Positions 1 to 8,449 of a stretch of 64,000 bases of DNA are shown here, piece after piece; the stretch's first letter is position 1; the number at the start of each line of letters is the position of its first letter. The notes below the pieces were generated by a model. It was not told where the DNA came from. It saw nothing but the letters and a program-made list of their open reading frames with translations, and did no database searches. Made by a program: the position numbers and the translations under genes. Origin of the DNA: Burkholderiales bacterium RIFCSPLOWO2_02_FULL_57_36 (GTDB lineage Bacteria > Pseudomonadota > Gammaproteobacteria > Burkholderiales > Burkholderiaceae_D); assembly GCA_001770855.1 (NCBI GenBank), contig MESE01000052.1, positions 1 to 64,000 on the forward strand, written 5' to 3'.

Positions 1-205
1 TAACGCGGACTTTCGCGCGGAACCAAGGCCATTCTTGATCGTTCCGTAAATTACGCCAGCGAATTGCGGCTGTTCTCGCCCTCAGCCCTTGAGGAGAGGG
101 CCGGTACGAGGAATTGAGCGTTCTGACTGTTATCCATTCTGGAACGTACAACAGGTTTGACAAGAAACAAGAGCAATCTTTTCGAGGCGATACGGAGCGC
201 AGAAA

Positions 206-1321
206 ATGCAGAAAAACGAGCGGGACTACTTTTCTCAAACATATGCGGAGGCGCGAGAGAAATTTCTAGCGGCCGCACAACGAACGGGAAGCAGCATTCA
301 GTCGTACCCGCATCCTGCTTTACGCGGTGCGCAAGGTGAAGAACTGGCGATGGACGTCGCGCTGCTCGGTCGGGCCGATGCACTTGATATGCTGATACTC
401 ACAAGTGCTACGCACGGCGTCGAAGGTTTTTGCGGATCAGGCTGCCAGATTGCGCTGCTTGAGGACGCTTCCCTGGTAAAGCGCATTCAAGCGGGAAGCG
501 TATCGGTGCTGCTGGTGCATGCGGTCAACCCCTTCGGTTTTTCCTGGATACGCAGGACAAACGAAGACAACGTGGACTTGAATCGCAATTTTCTCGACCA
601 TGCGTTTGCGCCGGAAAATACCGCTTACGCCGAAATCCATCATCTGCTGCTGCCGGAAGCATGGCCGCCTTCTCCTGAAAATAAGGCAGAGATCGCGCAC
701 TATATCGAGATGCACGGCAGCGATAAATTTCAGCTGGCCGTGTCGGGCGGCCAGTATCAATTTGCAGACGGCTTGTTCTACGGCGGCACGAAACCGACAT
801 GGAGCAATCGTACTTTACGCAAGATCCTGCGCGAACACGGCGCGGGAAAGAATCGCATCGGATGGATCGATTTCCATACCGGCCTGGGTCCATGCGGACA
901 TGGCGAAAAAATCTACGCTGGATTGAACAATGCCGGCGACATTGCGCGAGCCCGTGCATGGTGGGGTGATGACATGGTATCGACACACGACGGCAGTTCT
1001 GTTTCTGCACGATTACAAGGTGTGGTCCGGGGGGCTGTCTATGATGAATGTCCGCAGGTCGAGTACTCTGGGATCGGAATGGAATACGGCACCGCGCCAT
1101 TGATGGAAACATTGCATAGTTTGCGCGCGGAGCATTGGCTGCAGAACCATCCTGAAGCATCGATTGCACAGCGGAACGCGATAAAGCAAGGGCTGCGCAA
1201 TGCCTTTTATGTGGATACCGACGACTGGAAACGCCTCGTTCTGGCGCAAGCGCGCGCAGTATCCCTGCAGGCGTTGAGCGCTCTGGGGTCCAATTCCGGA
1301 TTGCGCATGCACGCCAGCTGA
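206..1321 (+). CDS. DUF2817 / M14-like zinc metallopeptidase family protein
   Basis: A 371-residue protein of the DUF2817 family, which belongs to the M14 carboxypeptidase fold. Visible family marks are the zinc-binding His70-x-x-Glu73 in THGVEGF, the Arg/Asn substrate motif DLNRNF at about 124-129 and the third zinc ligand His224 in DFHTGLG. No signal peptide is evident, so it is probably cytoplasmic. The ATG at 206 has a GGAG about 8 bases upstream, and the length is usual for the family. It stands alone, separated from the next operon by a terminator and about 800 bases. The substrate is unknown; a role in peptide or amino-acid-conjugate hydrolysis is only inferred from the fold. Confidence 0.85.
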   Translation: MQKNERDYFSQTYAEAREKFLAAAQRTGSSIQSYPHPALRGAQGEELAMDVALLGRADALDMLILTSATHGVEGFCGSGCQIALLEDASLVKRIQAGSVSVLLVHAVNPFGFSWIRRTNEDNVDLNRNFLDHAFAPENTAYAEIHHLLLPEAWPPSPENKAEIAHYIEMHGSDKFQLAVSGGQYQFADGLFYGGTKPTWSNRTLRKILREHGAGKNRIGWIDFHTGLGPCGHGEKIYAGLNNAGDIARARAWWGDDMVSTHDGSSVSARLQGVVRGAVYDECPQVEYSGIGMEYGTAPLMETLHSLRAEHWLQNHPEASIAQRNAIKQGLRNAFYVDTDDWKRLVLAQARAVSLQALSALGSNSGLRMHAS

Positions 1322-1436
1322 TTTAGCATCAGGCGTTCCCGCACCCATGCTCCACGTCCGATTCTTCACTGATTTCGGTTCGAAGCCTGGGCCAAGCGGT
1401 TGGCGGCGCATTCGCCAAGCCATCGCAAGCCGATGT

Positions 1437-1469
1437 AAAAAAGGGAGCGTTTGTCACGCTCCCTTTTTT
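1437..1469 (+). terminator. Rho-independent terminator
   Basis: A perfect 7-bp GC-rich stem (GGGAGCG at 1443-1449 pairing with CGCTCCC at 1457-1463) with a 7-base loop, preceded by six A and followed by six T. It lies about 115 bases after the metallopeptidase stop codon and insulates that gene from the downstream operon. The A and T flanks could make it work in both directions. Confidence 0.9.
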
Positions 1470-1980
1470 ATTGGGTCGCGCGCCGCCAGCCGCGGCATTT
1501 GCTCCCGGCTCCCCTGCAAGGTCGGTCGAGGACTATAAATTTTAGGGAAGATGGCTCAATTTCAAGCACTCGGCATCACGTCCGACTAGCTGCCCACTCA
1601 AAACCACCATGCGGCTCGAAGTCCCGCCTTTGCCCATAAGCCCTGGTACGGCCGAAGCACGCAGATACCGTCAAAGTCATCAAGTGCCTGTTTTAATGCG
1701 GTAATTCCACGCTGAACGGCAGCTTGCAAGCTCATAGTTTGATTTTTATCAAAGCCGCAGTTGTATCTTGTGGGCATTGTCTGTCGTGAGCGAAAAGTTT
1801 TACTGGGGTAAGAGACTTATATCGAAAATTCTTGAATTGTAATAATTTCATCGCTCTGTCGCTCTGTCGCTCTGTCGCTCTGTTAATGCGCATTTGTTGG
1901 CCGGATTACTTTGGCAGCAGAGTGCCGCGCAAGAAGTATTAGGAATGCAACTTTTAGACTAAACACTTTAATCTTATGCG
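1470..1980. other. Non-coding interval between terminator and operon promoter
   Basis: About 500 bases without a convincing gene. Short frames here lack start signals and family resemblance. The part from about 1780 on is more A+T-rich than the genes around it and holds the 8-bp tandem repeat at 1852-1883, as expected for a regulatory region ahead of the operon starting at 2146. Confidence 0.6.
1852..1883. repeat. 8-bp tandem repeat, four units
   Basis: The unit CGCTCTGT occurs four times head to tail without mismatch (1852, 1860, 1868, 1876). It lies about 100 bases upstream of the candidate operon promoter and about 260 bases before the first gene. A short perfect repeat like this can change copy number by slippage; whether it affects expression is unknown. 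Confidence 0.9.
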
Positions 1981-2009
1981 TTGCAGATTCTAATAATGTT
2001 GGCTATTAT
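1981..2009 (+). promoter_or_regulatory. Candidate sigma70 promoter of the lipid-amine operon
   Basis: TTGCAG (1981-1986) and TATTAT (2004-2009) are separated by exactly 17 bases in an A+T-rich stretch. Transcription would start near 2016, immediately before the three operator-like repeats at 2026-2090. It is the best match found between the terminator at 1437 and the first gene at 2146. This is a visual match only. Confidence 0.55.
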
Positions 2010-2025
2010 GCATTGATCCAAATAA

Positions 2026-2090
2026 GACCGAACGGTCGGTCGTTATTTCAGTCCGAACGGTCGGCCTAAAAATAGATCGAACGGTCGTTC
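2026..2090. promoter_or_regulatory. Three-copy operator array, TetR-type half-sites
   Basis: The core CGAACGGTCG occurs three times, at 2029-2038, 2054-2063 and 2078-2087, spaced 25 and 24 bases apart. Flanks extend the dyad (CCGA....TCGG in the first two copies). The array sits just downstream of the candidate promoter, where a bound repressor would block transcription. The spacing is not an exact multiple of 10.5 bp but is nearly constant. A related perfect palindrome, CGACCGGTCG, is found at 22971-22980 ahead of the TetR-family gene at 23366, which makes that protein the natural candidate regulator. Confidence 0.7.
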
Positions 2091-2145
2091 TCTGGCATTT
2101 GCATATGCCGGACATGGCGAAACACCTTGGAATACGGGAACCAGA

Positions 2146-4878
2146 ATGTCACTCTATCGAGAAAAAAATGAGATTACGTCGCTTAATCCCGACCGCAAAT
2201 TCATGTTGCGGCACATTCGATTCGATAAGAACATCGTCAGTGCCCAAGGTTCTTATATGTGTGACAGCGAAGGCGTTCAATACCTAGACGCGTTGTCGCA
2301 ATATGGGGCGCTTCCATTTGGACATAACCCGCAAAAAATCTGGGAAAGGGTTGAAACGGCGCGGCGCCGAAACGAGCCGTCATTCGTTCAACCCCTGATG
2401 AATCCCGGCGCGGAAGAGCTCGCGAAGACGCTGCTCGGCATCGCGCCGGCGAATATGCGCTATGTGACGTTCGTCAATAGCGGTGCGGAGGCAAACGAGG
2501 CCGCAATCAAGCTGGCGCGAGCCCGTACCGGCCGCCAAATGATCCTGTCCGTAGAGGGCGGATTCCATGGCAAAACCTTGGGCGCCTTGTCGTGTACCGG
2601 AAACCCGAAATATCGCGAACCGTTTTTACCCGACACGACCCAGTTCGAAATATTGCCGTTTGGCGATCTGGATCGCCTCGCCGACCGGCTGCGAAAAAAA
2701 GACGTCGCCGCCTTCATGGTCGAATCGATCCAAGGTGAGGGCGGCATGCGGGTCCAGCCGGACGGATATCTTGCGGCGGCAAGCGCGCTGTGCAAGGAAG
2801 CCGGAACCTTGATGGTGCTGGATGAAGTTCAAAGCGGCCTTGGCCGTTCCGGAAGAATGTTCGGCTTCCAGCGTGAAGCCGGAATACAGCCCGATATCAT
2901 TCTGGTGGCGAAGGCCTTGGGCGGCGGCATCGTGCCGCTGGGCGCCATGCTTTGCAGCGGGGCTGCATGGGCGCCGGCCTTCGGCGCATATCACAGCTCT
3001 ACTTTTGCGAACAGCCACCTTTCCTGTGTCATTGGCAACGCCGTCATCGAGGAACTGCTGGCGCATGACAGCGCGATCGTGCGCAATGCCAAAGAGATGG
3101 GCGCCTATTTCAGGGGGAAGCTCAACGAGATCGCGAACCGCTATCCGCAGTCATACTTATGCGCCACCGGCGACGGCCTCATGCAGGGGCTGATCCTGCA
3201 ACCATGGAAGTCACGGTCCAGCTACTTTACTGCCCATGCGTCTCATCTGGGCTACTCAGTCCCGCTGATCGCCGGGTACCTGCTGAATGAGCACAAGGTG
3301 CTCACGGCGCCGGTCTTCAATCAGAGCCGAACACTGCGGCTGCAGCCTGCGCTGACAATTCATAAATGTGAAATCGACCGCATTGTCGAGGCTCTGAACG
3401 ATGTCGGCAGTGCGCTTGAGCAAAACGACTACGTCAAACTATTCAGCTACGTCGTCGGCAGATCGCGCGGAAAGGCCGCTCCCCGGTCCGGGCCTGTGGT
3501 GGACTTTCCGCTTAGCACCGCGCCGAATATCGCGTCCGGGAAAAAGCGCGGCAGCTTCGCATTTCTCATTCACCCAACGGATGAGCCGACTCTCTTCGAT
3601 ACGCTGCCGGCCGAATTTTCCAATCTCGAAGATTCCGAGCGTGCGGATTGGAGCGAGTGGATGCGTTCCTGGTTCAGCAAGATGTACGAACCCGCACCCG
3701 TGGTGCACGCCAAGGAAATTGCATCCAAGGATGGCGGCTATGCGGAAGGATGGCTTATCGCCTGTCCGCTTACGCCATCCCAAATGCTGCGCTTGGGCAA
3801 AGAGCAGCGCAAAATTCTCATGCATCAGTATCTCGAAGCTGCGCGCAAGCTGAACGTCGATATCGTCGGCCTTGGTGCCTTTACCTCCATCATTTCAGAC
3901 GGAGGTCGGGACGTCATGGATGACGGCATGCTGCTATCGACCGGAAGCAGCCTTACCGCCTTGGCCAGCGTTGACAGTGTGTACGAAGTCGCTCGTCAAA
4001 AAGGCATTGACTTGAATGGACATGCGGTCGCGGTGGTCGGAGCTGCGGGCGCGGTGGGGCGCCTTGCCGCGATTCACTTTTCGATGCGGGCCGGCCAGGT
4101 TGTTTTAATCGGGAATGCGCAAAACGCCAAAGCTCTCGACGCGCTGAAAGAAGTGGCTGGTGAAATCTACATGCGGGCCATAGACCGGCTTGCAAAAGGC
4201 GAGCATGGCGGGGTTGCGGGTTCGTTGCAAAGCCTGCTGAAAATTGTCGATCTCTCGGTCCTGAAAACACTCAGCGGACAATGCGGCAGGCAGCCTGAAG
4301 CTTACCGCGCCCTCTTCACGCAGGTCGATGATCTTCTGCGCGCCCTGGCTGTGGATGTGCCGCTTAAAGTGACCGTCGATGTCAATGCCGGTCTCAGCGG
4401 AGCAAAAGCAATTGTGTCCGCCACCAGTGTGGGCAAGTCCTTCATCGATCATTCCGTATTCCAGAGCGGTGCGATCGTATGCGACTCTGCGCGTCCCCTC
4501 GATGTGCTGGCGAGCGTCAGGTCGCATCGCGCGGACGTCCATGTATACGAAGGCGGAGTGATGCAGCTGCCCGGTCCGATTTCATTCGGCCGCCAAAACG
4601 TGCTCGGGTATCCGCGGGGCCTGAATCTCGCCTGTCTTTCCGAGACGATCACCCTGGCGCTGGAAGGGGCGGTGAAGCATTACAGTCTCGGCAACAGAAT
4701 CGACTATGACGAAGCGGTATGGATATCCGAGGCTGCATCCCGCCATGGTTTCACCCCGCATGTGCCTGAATCGTTCCGCTCTCCGCTCGGATGCAGTGTC
4801 GCCGACATCGCACCCGCCGCATTTGCCGATCCGTTCGGCTCAGCACGGAACGACGCGGTGGAAGCAGGGCTTGCATAA
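2146..4878 (+). CDS. Bifunctional class III aminotransferase / acyl-thioester reductase (fatty-amine forming)
   Basis: A 910-residue two-domain enzyme. Residues about 20-425 are a class III PLP aminotransferase with the cofactor Asp226 in LDEVQSGLG and the Schiff-base Lys256 in AKALGGG. Residues about 470-890 match the acyl-ACP reductase (AAR) of alkane-making cyanobacteria and the reductase half of PigE: LGAFTSII, STGSSLTA, the Rossmann motif VAVVGAAGAVG near 628, and Cys830 in LACLSE, which corresponds to the acylated Cys of AAR. Known PigE/TamH-type proteins reduce an acyl thioester to an aldehyde and aminate it. Here the aminotransferase comes first, the reverse of PigE. I infer formation of a long-chain amine from acyl-ACP or acyl-CoA. 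It is the first gene of a coupled operon, behind a promoter and operator array. Confidence 0.85.
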   Translation: MSLYREKNEITSLNPDRKFMLRHIRFDKNIVSAQGSYMCDSEGVQYLDALSQYGALPFGHNPQKIWERVETARRRNEPSFVQPLMNPGAEELAKTLLGIAPANMRYVTFVNSGAEANEAAIKLARARTGRQMILSVEGGFHGKTLGALSCTGNPKYREPFLPDTTQFEILPFGDLDRLADRLRKKDVAAFMVESIQGEGGMRVQPDGYLAAASALCKEAGTLMVLDEVQSGLGRSGRMFGFQREAGIQPDIILVAKALGGGIVPLGAMLCSGAAWAPAFGAYHSSTFANSHLSCVIGNAVIEELLAHDSAIVRNAKEMGAYFRGKLNEIANRYPQSYLCATGDGLMQGLILQPWKSRSSYFTAHASHLGYSVPLIAGYLLNEHKVLTAPVFNQSRTLRLQPALTIHKCEIDRIVEALNDVGSALEQNDYVKLFSYVVGRSRGKAAPRSGPVVDFPLSTAPNIASGKKRGSFAFLIHPTDEPTLFDTLPAEFSNLEDSERADWSEWMRSWFSKMYEPAPVVHAKEIASKDGGYAEGWLIACPLTPSQMLRLGKEQRKILMHQYLEAARKLNVDIVGLGAFTSIISDGGRDVMDDGMLLSTGSSLTALASVDSVYEVARQKGIDLNGHAVAVVGAAGAVGRLAAIHFSMRAGQVVLIGNAQNAKALDALKEVAGEIYMRAIDRLAKGEHGGVAGSLQSLLKIVDLSVLKTLSGQCGRQPEAYRALFTQVDDLLRALAVDVPLKVTVDVNAGLSGAKAIVSATSVGKSFIDHSVFQSGAIVCDSARPLDVLASVRSHRADVHVYEGGVMQLPGPISFGRQNVLGYPRGLNLACLSETITLALEGAVKHYSLGNRIDYDEAVWISEAASRHGFTPHVPESFRSPLGCSVADIAPAAFADPFGSARNDAVEAGLA

Positions 4879-4889
4879 AGGATGATGGC

Positions 4890-5240
4890 ATGTCACTGAA
4901 TCAATCGCTCGTAAGCTTTCAGCAGAGGGCAAATTTGAATCTCCGGGTGCAGCGCATTGCCACCGGATGGTCGCAGAAACTGGTTGTCGAATGCTGCGAT
5001 ACAGACCAGCGGTATTGCATTGAAATCCGCGACGGCCGCTTGTCCGATGTTCAGGTGAAACCGATCGTCGAGAATGACGGCTGCCTGCTCATCCGAGGGC
5101 AGGAAGATCTGTTGACCCGAATTTTTAATGGTGCGCACCATCCATTGACCGCATATAACGACGGCGAGCTGGAGGTGTATGGCGAGCAGCGCGATCAGGT
5201 CAAGCTCGATGCAATCAGTTTGGTCATGTGGGGAGCTTAG
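4890..5240 (+). CDS. SCP2 sterol-carrier-like lipid-binding protein
   Basis: A 116-residue protein. The ATG at 4890 is preceded by AAAGGATG and lies 11 bases after the aminotransferase-reductase stop; a longer in-frame start would overlap that gene and lacks a ribosome site. The pattern of a polar strand-rich N-terminus, then GQEDLL and a DGELEVYG-like segment (AYNDGELEVYGEQRD near the C-terminus), fits the SCP2 fold, a small hydrophobic-ligand carrier. In this operon it could hold an acyl or alkylamine intermediate. The family call rests on the pattern of conserved turns and is moderate. Confidence 0.6.
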   Translation: MSLNQSLVSFQQRANLNLRVQRIATGWSQKLVVECCDTDQRYCIEIRDGRLSDVQVKPIVENDGCLLIRGQEDLLTRIFNGAHHPLTAYNDGELEVYGEQRDQVKLDAISLVMWGA

Positions 5241-5244
5241 CGGC

Positions 5245-6570
5245 GTGTTGGATTTCAAGCTAATCACAAAGCTGTCATTCGCAATGGGCATGGCGTTCAC
5301 TGCGAGTTGCTTTACCGCGCTTGGATCGATCTGGCAATTCGTTGGTACATGGGCTCCGGTGACAGTGTTGATCAGTTCGCTTTTTGCCGCATTTATCATG
5401 TCCGCCGTCGGCGAGCTTGCCTCGCGCTTTCCATCCGCAATCGGAATTCGCACCTACGTGAAAGCTGCGTTCGGAGAGCAAAGCGCCTTGCTTACCACCT
5501 TGCTGTATATGGCGCTTGTGTTGCTGGTCGCATCGCTTGAAAGCGTTCTGGTTGCCAGTATCCTGCAGCAATTGATGCCTTCCTGGAACGGCATGTATGT
5601 CATCACCGCGATGTTCGGTACGCTATTCATCGTCAACGTATTCGGCTATGAGTTTTCCGCGCGGCTTCAACTGGTCCTGGTTGTGGCGCTATGCGTGTGC
5701 GTCGGCTGGTTGACCTACGGGGCTCTGTCACAAGTAAACCTGACGGATCTGGCCGCACGCTCATATGCCGTTCTACCGGGGTTCGGTCATGCGGTGGAAG
5801 CGGTGTTGATCGGCATATTCCTGTTCGCGGGAATTGAGTGGGTGACGGTGCTGCAGGTTCGGCACCCCGATGATGCAAAACGCATACACGTCGTGCTGTT
5901 TCTCGCTGTCGCGGTCCTAACCGTCCTCTATATCGCCTTTCTAATCGGCATGATGGCGCTGCGCGACGGCCTCGCATCCGAGCATTTGCTGACGCCGCAA
6001 GTCCAACTTGCGACATTCGCCTATGGCAGGGCCGGCGTAGCCCTGGTGGTCGCGTTGATGTTCCTCGCCATTGCCACCACCTTCAATGCCGGGTTGGTCG
6101 GTGCGGCCCGCATTACCTATGCGCTGGCGAGAGAGGGATATCTGCCTCGGACTTTTACTTATGTCCAGCCGAGTTCAGGCAACCCTATCGCCGCGACGAT
6201 GCTTATTACCGTTACCGCATTGACCGGATCTTTTATCGCCTATTCCAGCAATAGCTTAAACGCGCTGACCGAGGCAAGCGCCGCAATCGCATGTACGGTC
6301 TACATGTTTTTTCTGGCCGCGGCCGCAAGAATGCGCGGCATCCAGACTGCGCGGTCGATCAGTTTCCGCAGCCCGGCGCCTACATGGAGCTTGTGGCTGG
6401 GATCGGCCGTAATGGCTCTCCTCATCGTAGTTACCCTGATTCAATCCGTTTCATCCGGCCGATTGTTGATTTTTGCTGTCATTGCATTGGTGTTTCCAAT
6501 GTCGCTGATCCTGGGACGCCGACGCAGGAATCAACAAAATTCGTTCGGCGCACTTCCAATTAAGGGATAG
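5245..6570 (+). CDS. APC-superfamily amino acid/polyamine permease
   Basis: A 441-residue protein, if the GTG at 5245 is used, with about twelve hydrophobic helices. GFGHAVEAVLIGIFLFAGIEW matches the FGxxFFAFxGFE-like helix of APC transporters. The GTG follows the previous stop by 4 bases and has GGGGAG upstream; an ATG at 5179 would lie deep inside the preceding gene. Family members import amino acids or amines by cation coupling. Here it might supply an amino donor or a building block for the operon product; the substrate cannot be read from the sequence. The next gene starts 4 bases after its stop. Confidence 0.8.
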   Translation: MLDFKLITKLSFAMGMAFTASCFTALGSIWQFVGTWAPVTVLISSLFAAFIMSAVGELASRFPSAIGIRTYVKAAFGEQSALLTTLLYMALVLLVASLESVLVASILQQLMPSWNGMYVITAMFGTLFIVNVFGYEFSARLQLVLVVALCVCVGWLTYGALSQVNLTDLAARSYAVLPGFGHAVEAVLIGIFLFAGIEWVTVLQVRHPDDAKRIHVVLFLAVAVLTVLYIAFLIGMMALRDGLASEHLLTPQVQLATFAYGRAGVALVVALMFLAIATTFNAGLVGAARITYALAREGYLPRTFTYVQPSSGNPIAATMLITVTALTGSFIAYSSNSLNALTEASAAIACTVYMFFLAAAARMRGIQTARSISFRSPAPTWSLWLGSAVMALLIVVTLIQSVSSGRLLIFAVIALVFPMSLILGRRRRNQQNSFGALPIKG

Positions 6571-6574
6571 ATAT

Positions 6575-7537
6575 ATGAACTCAGTTTCCCAGGCCAACGG
6601 CGCGTTGTTGGCAGCGCCAGATCCGCAGCCGGAACATGAGTTGCAGCGGGAAAATCCGTGTTTCACCAATAACGGGTGGGATGGCAAGACATACGACATT
6701 CAAGCATGGCTGGAACGGGCGCCATGGCGCACCCTGCGCAACACGGAGTATGGCTATGATCCGGCGCAGACGGCAAATCCGGTGCTCTGGGAAGATCCGC
6801 TGATTAACGAAATCTACAAGCTGGATATCGCAACCTTTCTCACCGCGGAAGAAGTGTCGGTAAGCGGCATTTCAAAGCTGGTTTCCCAAGCCCCCGACGA
6901 AGCAAGCAGGATTTTTCTGGCGACGCAGACGCTGGATGAGGCCAGGCATTACGAAATTTTTTGCCGACGTTTGGCGGACTTCGGCGTGGCGCCGGCGGAA
7001 CGGAATGAATTGATATCACGCGTTACTACCCGCGAGATGAAAGAGTTCTATGACTTGATCCGTGAACAGGCCAATAACGGCGATTACGTCGGCGCATTGG
7101 TGGCGCATAACATCGTGCTTGAAGGCATGGCGTATCCGGTATACCGATATGAGATCAAGTACTGGTCGAAGCTCGACCCGTGCTTAAGCAGGATGATTCA
7201 AAGCGCCTTCGCGGACGAGGTGCGCCATGTCGGCTTCGGCGAGGCGTTCATCGCCAACGAGATCAGGCGATCTCCCGACGTCAGAAATCGGGTGCGCGCG
7301 TTGACGCACGATTGCAACCGCCTGATGACTTCGATGTTCGAAGCGGTGATTCATAAATATATCGGTTTATACCAAGAGGCGGCCAACGCCCATATGGACC
7401 TGATGGGAGATATCCAGATTTTTCCGGGCATGAAGATGGCGGATGTCAGCGAAGAAGACCAGGTAAGGCAGCTGCTTTTCGAGATTCAGACGGAGTACAA
7501 ACAGCGGCTGGCGCACATCGGATTGACGGACAACTAA
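6575..7537 (+). CDS. Ferritin-like non-heme diiron oxygenase candidate
   Basis: A 320-residue soluble helical protein with the four-helix diiron ligand pattern: Glu in LTAEEVS, ExxH in LDEARHYE, Glu in IVLEGMAYP, and ExxH in ADEVRHVG. The set Glu / ExxH / Glu / ExxH is that of the ribonucleotide-reductase-R2-like superfamily, which includes aldehyde-deformylating oxygenase (ADO) and several N- or C-oxygenases. It is longer than ADO (about 230 residues). Its place behind an AAR-aminotransferase fusion allows two readings: an oxygenase acting on the aldehyde, or one acting on the amine nitrogen or alkyl chain. The fold call is firm; the reaction is not known. Confidence 0.75.
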   Translation: MNSVSQANGALLAAPDPQPEHELQRENPCFTNNGWDGKTYDIQAWLERAPWRTLRNTEYGYDPAQTANPVLWEDPLINEIYKLDIATFLTAEEVSVSGISKLVSQAPDEASRIFLATQTLDEARHYEIFCRRLADFGVAPAERNELISRVTTREMKEFYDLIREQANNGDYVGALVAHNIVLEGMAYPVYRYEIKYWSKLDPCLSRMIQSAFADEVRHVGFGEAFIANEIRRSPDVRNRVRALTHDCNRLMTSMFEAVIHKYIGLYQEAANAHMDLMGDIQIFPGMKMADVSEEDQVRQLLFEIQTEYKQRLAHIGLTDN

Positions 7538-7553
7538 CCTGCGAGGTGACATC

Positions 7554-8429
7554 ATGAACACATATCTACTGCCCGAAAAAATGAAAGCGCTCCAGGCGCG
7601 CGTGCGTACCGACGTTCAGGATTTCCTGGTCAACAATCGGCCCGAGGATTCGACCCTGGTTCTTGACAGTACCGGCGTGACCGCCACCCGCCATTACGTA
7701 TTGCTCAATGCGATCGGGCGTGAAAGATTGCTCCGGTTTAAAGAGATTCACGTGTTTTCCGGCGGCGCGTTTGCGCTGTTCGGCTTCCTGGGGCTCACTT
7801 CCAATTCGGCCAGGCTGACATTCCCGGACCTGCGTGCTCACCACACTGAAAAGGCATTTCGGAGCTATCACCACAAAGGAATGATGTCCGTGCCGTCCGC
7901 ATTGCTGAATCTGGTGCGGCGCAAGTCGGTTTTCTCTTCCAATGATCCGGTCTACGCGATGCTCGACCATATCTTCCGCCCGGAATACGCGCATCAGCCT
8001 TACTCGGAGTTTCCATCGAATGTAGTGGTGCATCTTGGACGCAAGGGTTCGCCGCCGATTCTCCGGGTATCCAACGGCGAATTGTGCGACGAGGAATGCA
8101 AAAGCCTGAGAGACAAGCGGCTTATTGACGTGATTGTCTCGGCGGTGACGGTGCCGATGGTCTATGGGCGCAGCGATGGCGCCGACCACTGGTTCGATCC
8201 GGTATATGCCGGCCAGTACGGAAAAATACTGCGGGATACCTATTCAACCGGTGCTCCAACGCTGGTGTCCACGCCTTGGAAGAGCGGACAGAAAGGCAAC
8301 GTGCGCTTTGCCAATTGCTTCCCAAGCAAGCGGCAAAAGCTCGATATGTTGAATGACTTTGCGCGGCTTGTCCTCAACCTTCCGAATCATGGATGGGGTC
8401 ACGATATCTACGCAGCATTCGAGAGCTAA
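7554..8429 (+). CDS. Uncharacterised protein, weakly patatin-like
   Basis: A 291-residue soluble protein with GAGGTGA five bases before the ATG. The segment IHVFSGGAFALFG looks like the nucleophile elbow of patatin-like lipases (Ser-Gly-Gly-Ala), but the first Gly of the usual GxSxG is replaced by Val. WFDPVYAGQYG could correspond to the patatin Asp loop. If active it would be an acyl hydrolase or acyltransferase; it might also be a non-catalytic relative. It lies between the ferritin-like gene and the AlkB gene in the same coupled operon, so a lipid-related role is likely by context only. Confidence 0.4.
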   Translation: MNTYLLPEKMKALQARVRTDVQDFLVNNRPEDSTLVLDSTGVTATRHYVLLNAIGRERLLRFKEIHVFSGGAFALFGFLGLTSNSARLTFPDLRAHHTEKAFRSYHHKGMMSVPSALLNLVRRKSVFSSNDPVYAMLDHIFRPEYAHQPYSEFPSNVVVHLGRKGSPPILRVSNGELCDEECKSLRDKRLIDVIVSAVTVPMVYGRSDGADHWFDPVYAGQYGKILRDTYSTGAPTLVSTPWKSGQKGNVRFANCFPSKRQKLDMLNDFARLVLNLPNHGWGHDIYAAFES

Positions 8430-8449
8430 TAGACACGCGGAGATCCGGA

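Noticed and set aside
1..205. Possible gene in the first 205 bases
   Set aside because: Only short frames occur, with no start signals or recognisable product; the minus-strand frame at 51-383 overlaps the metallopeptidase gene.
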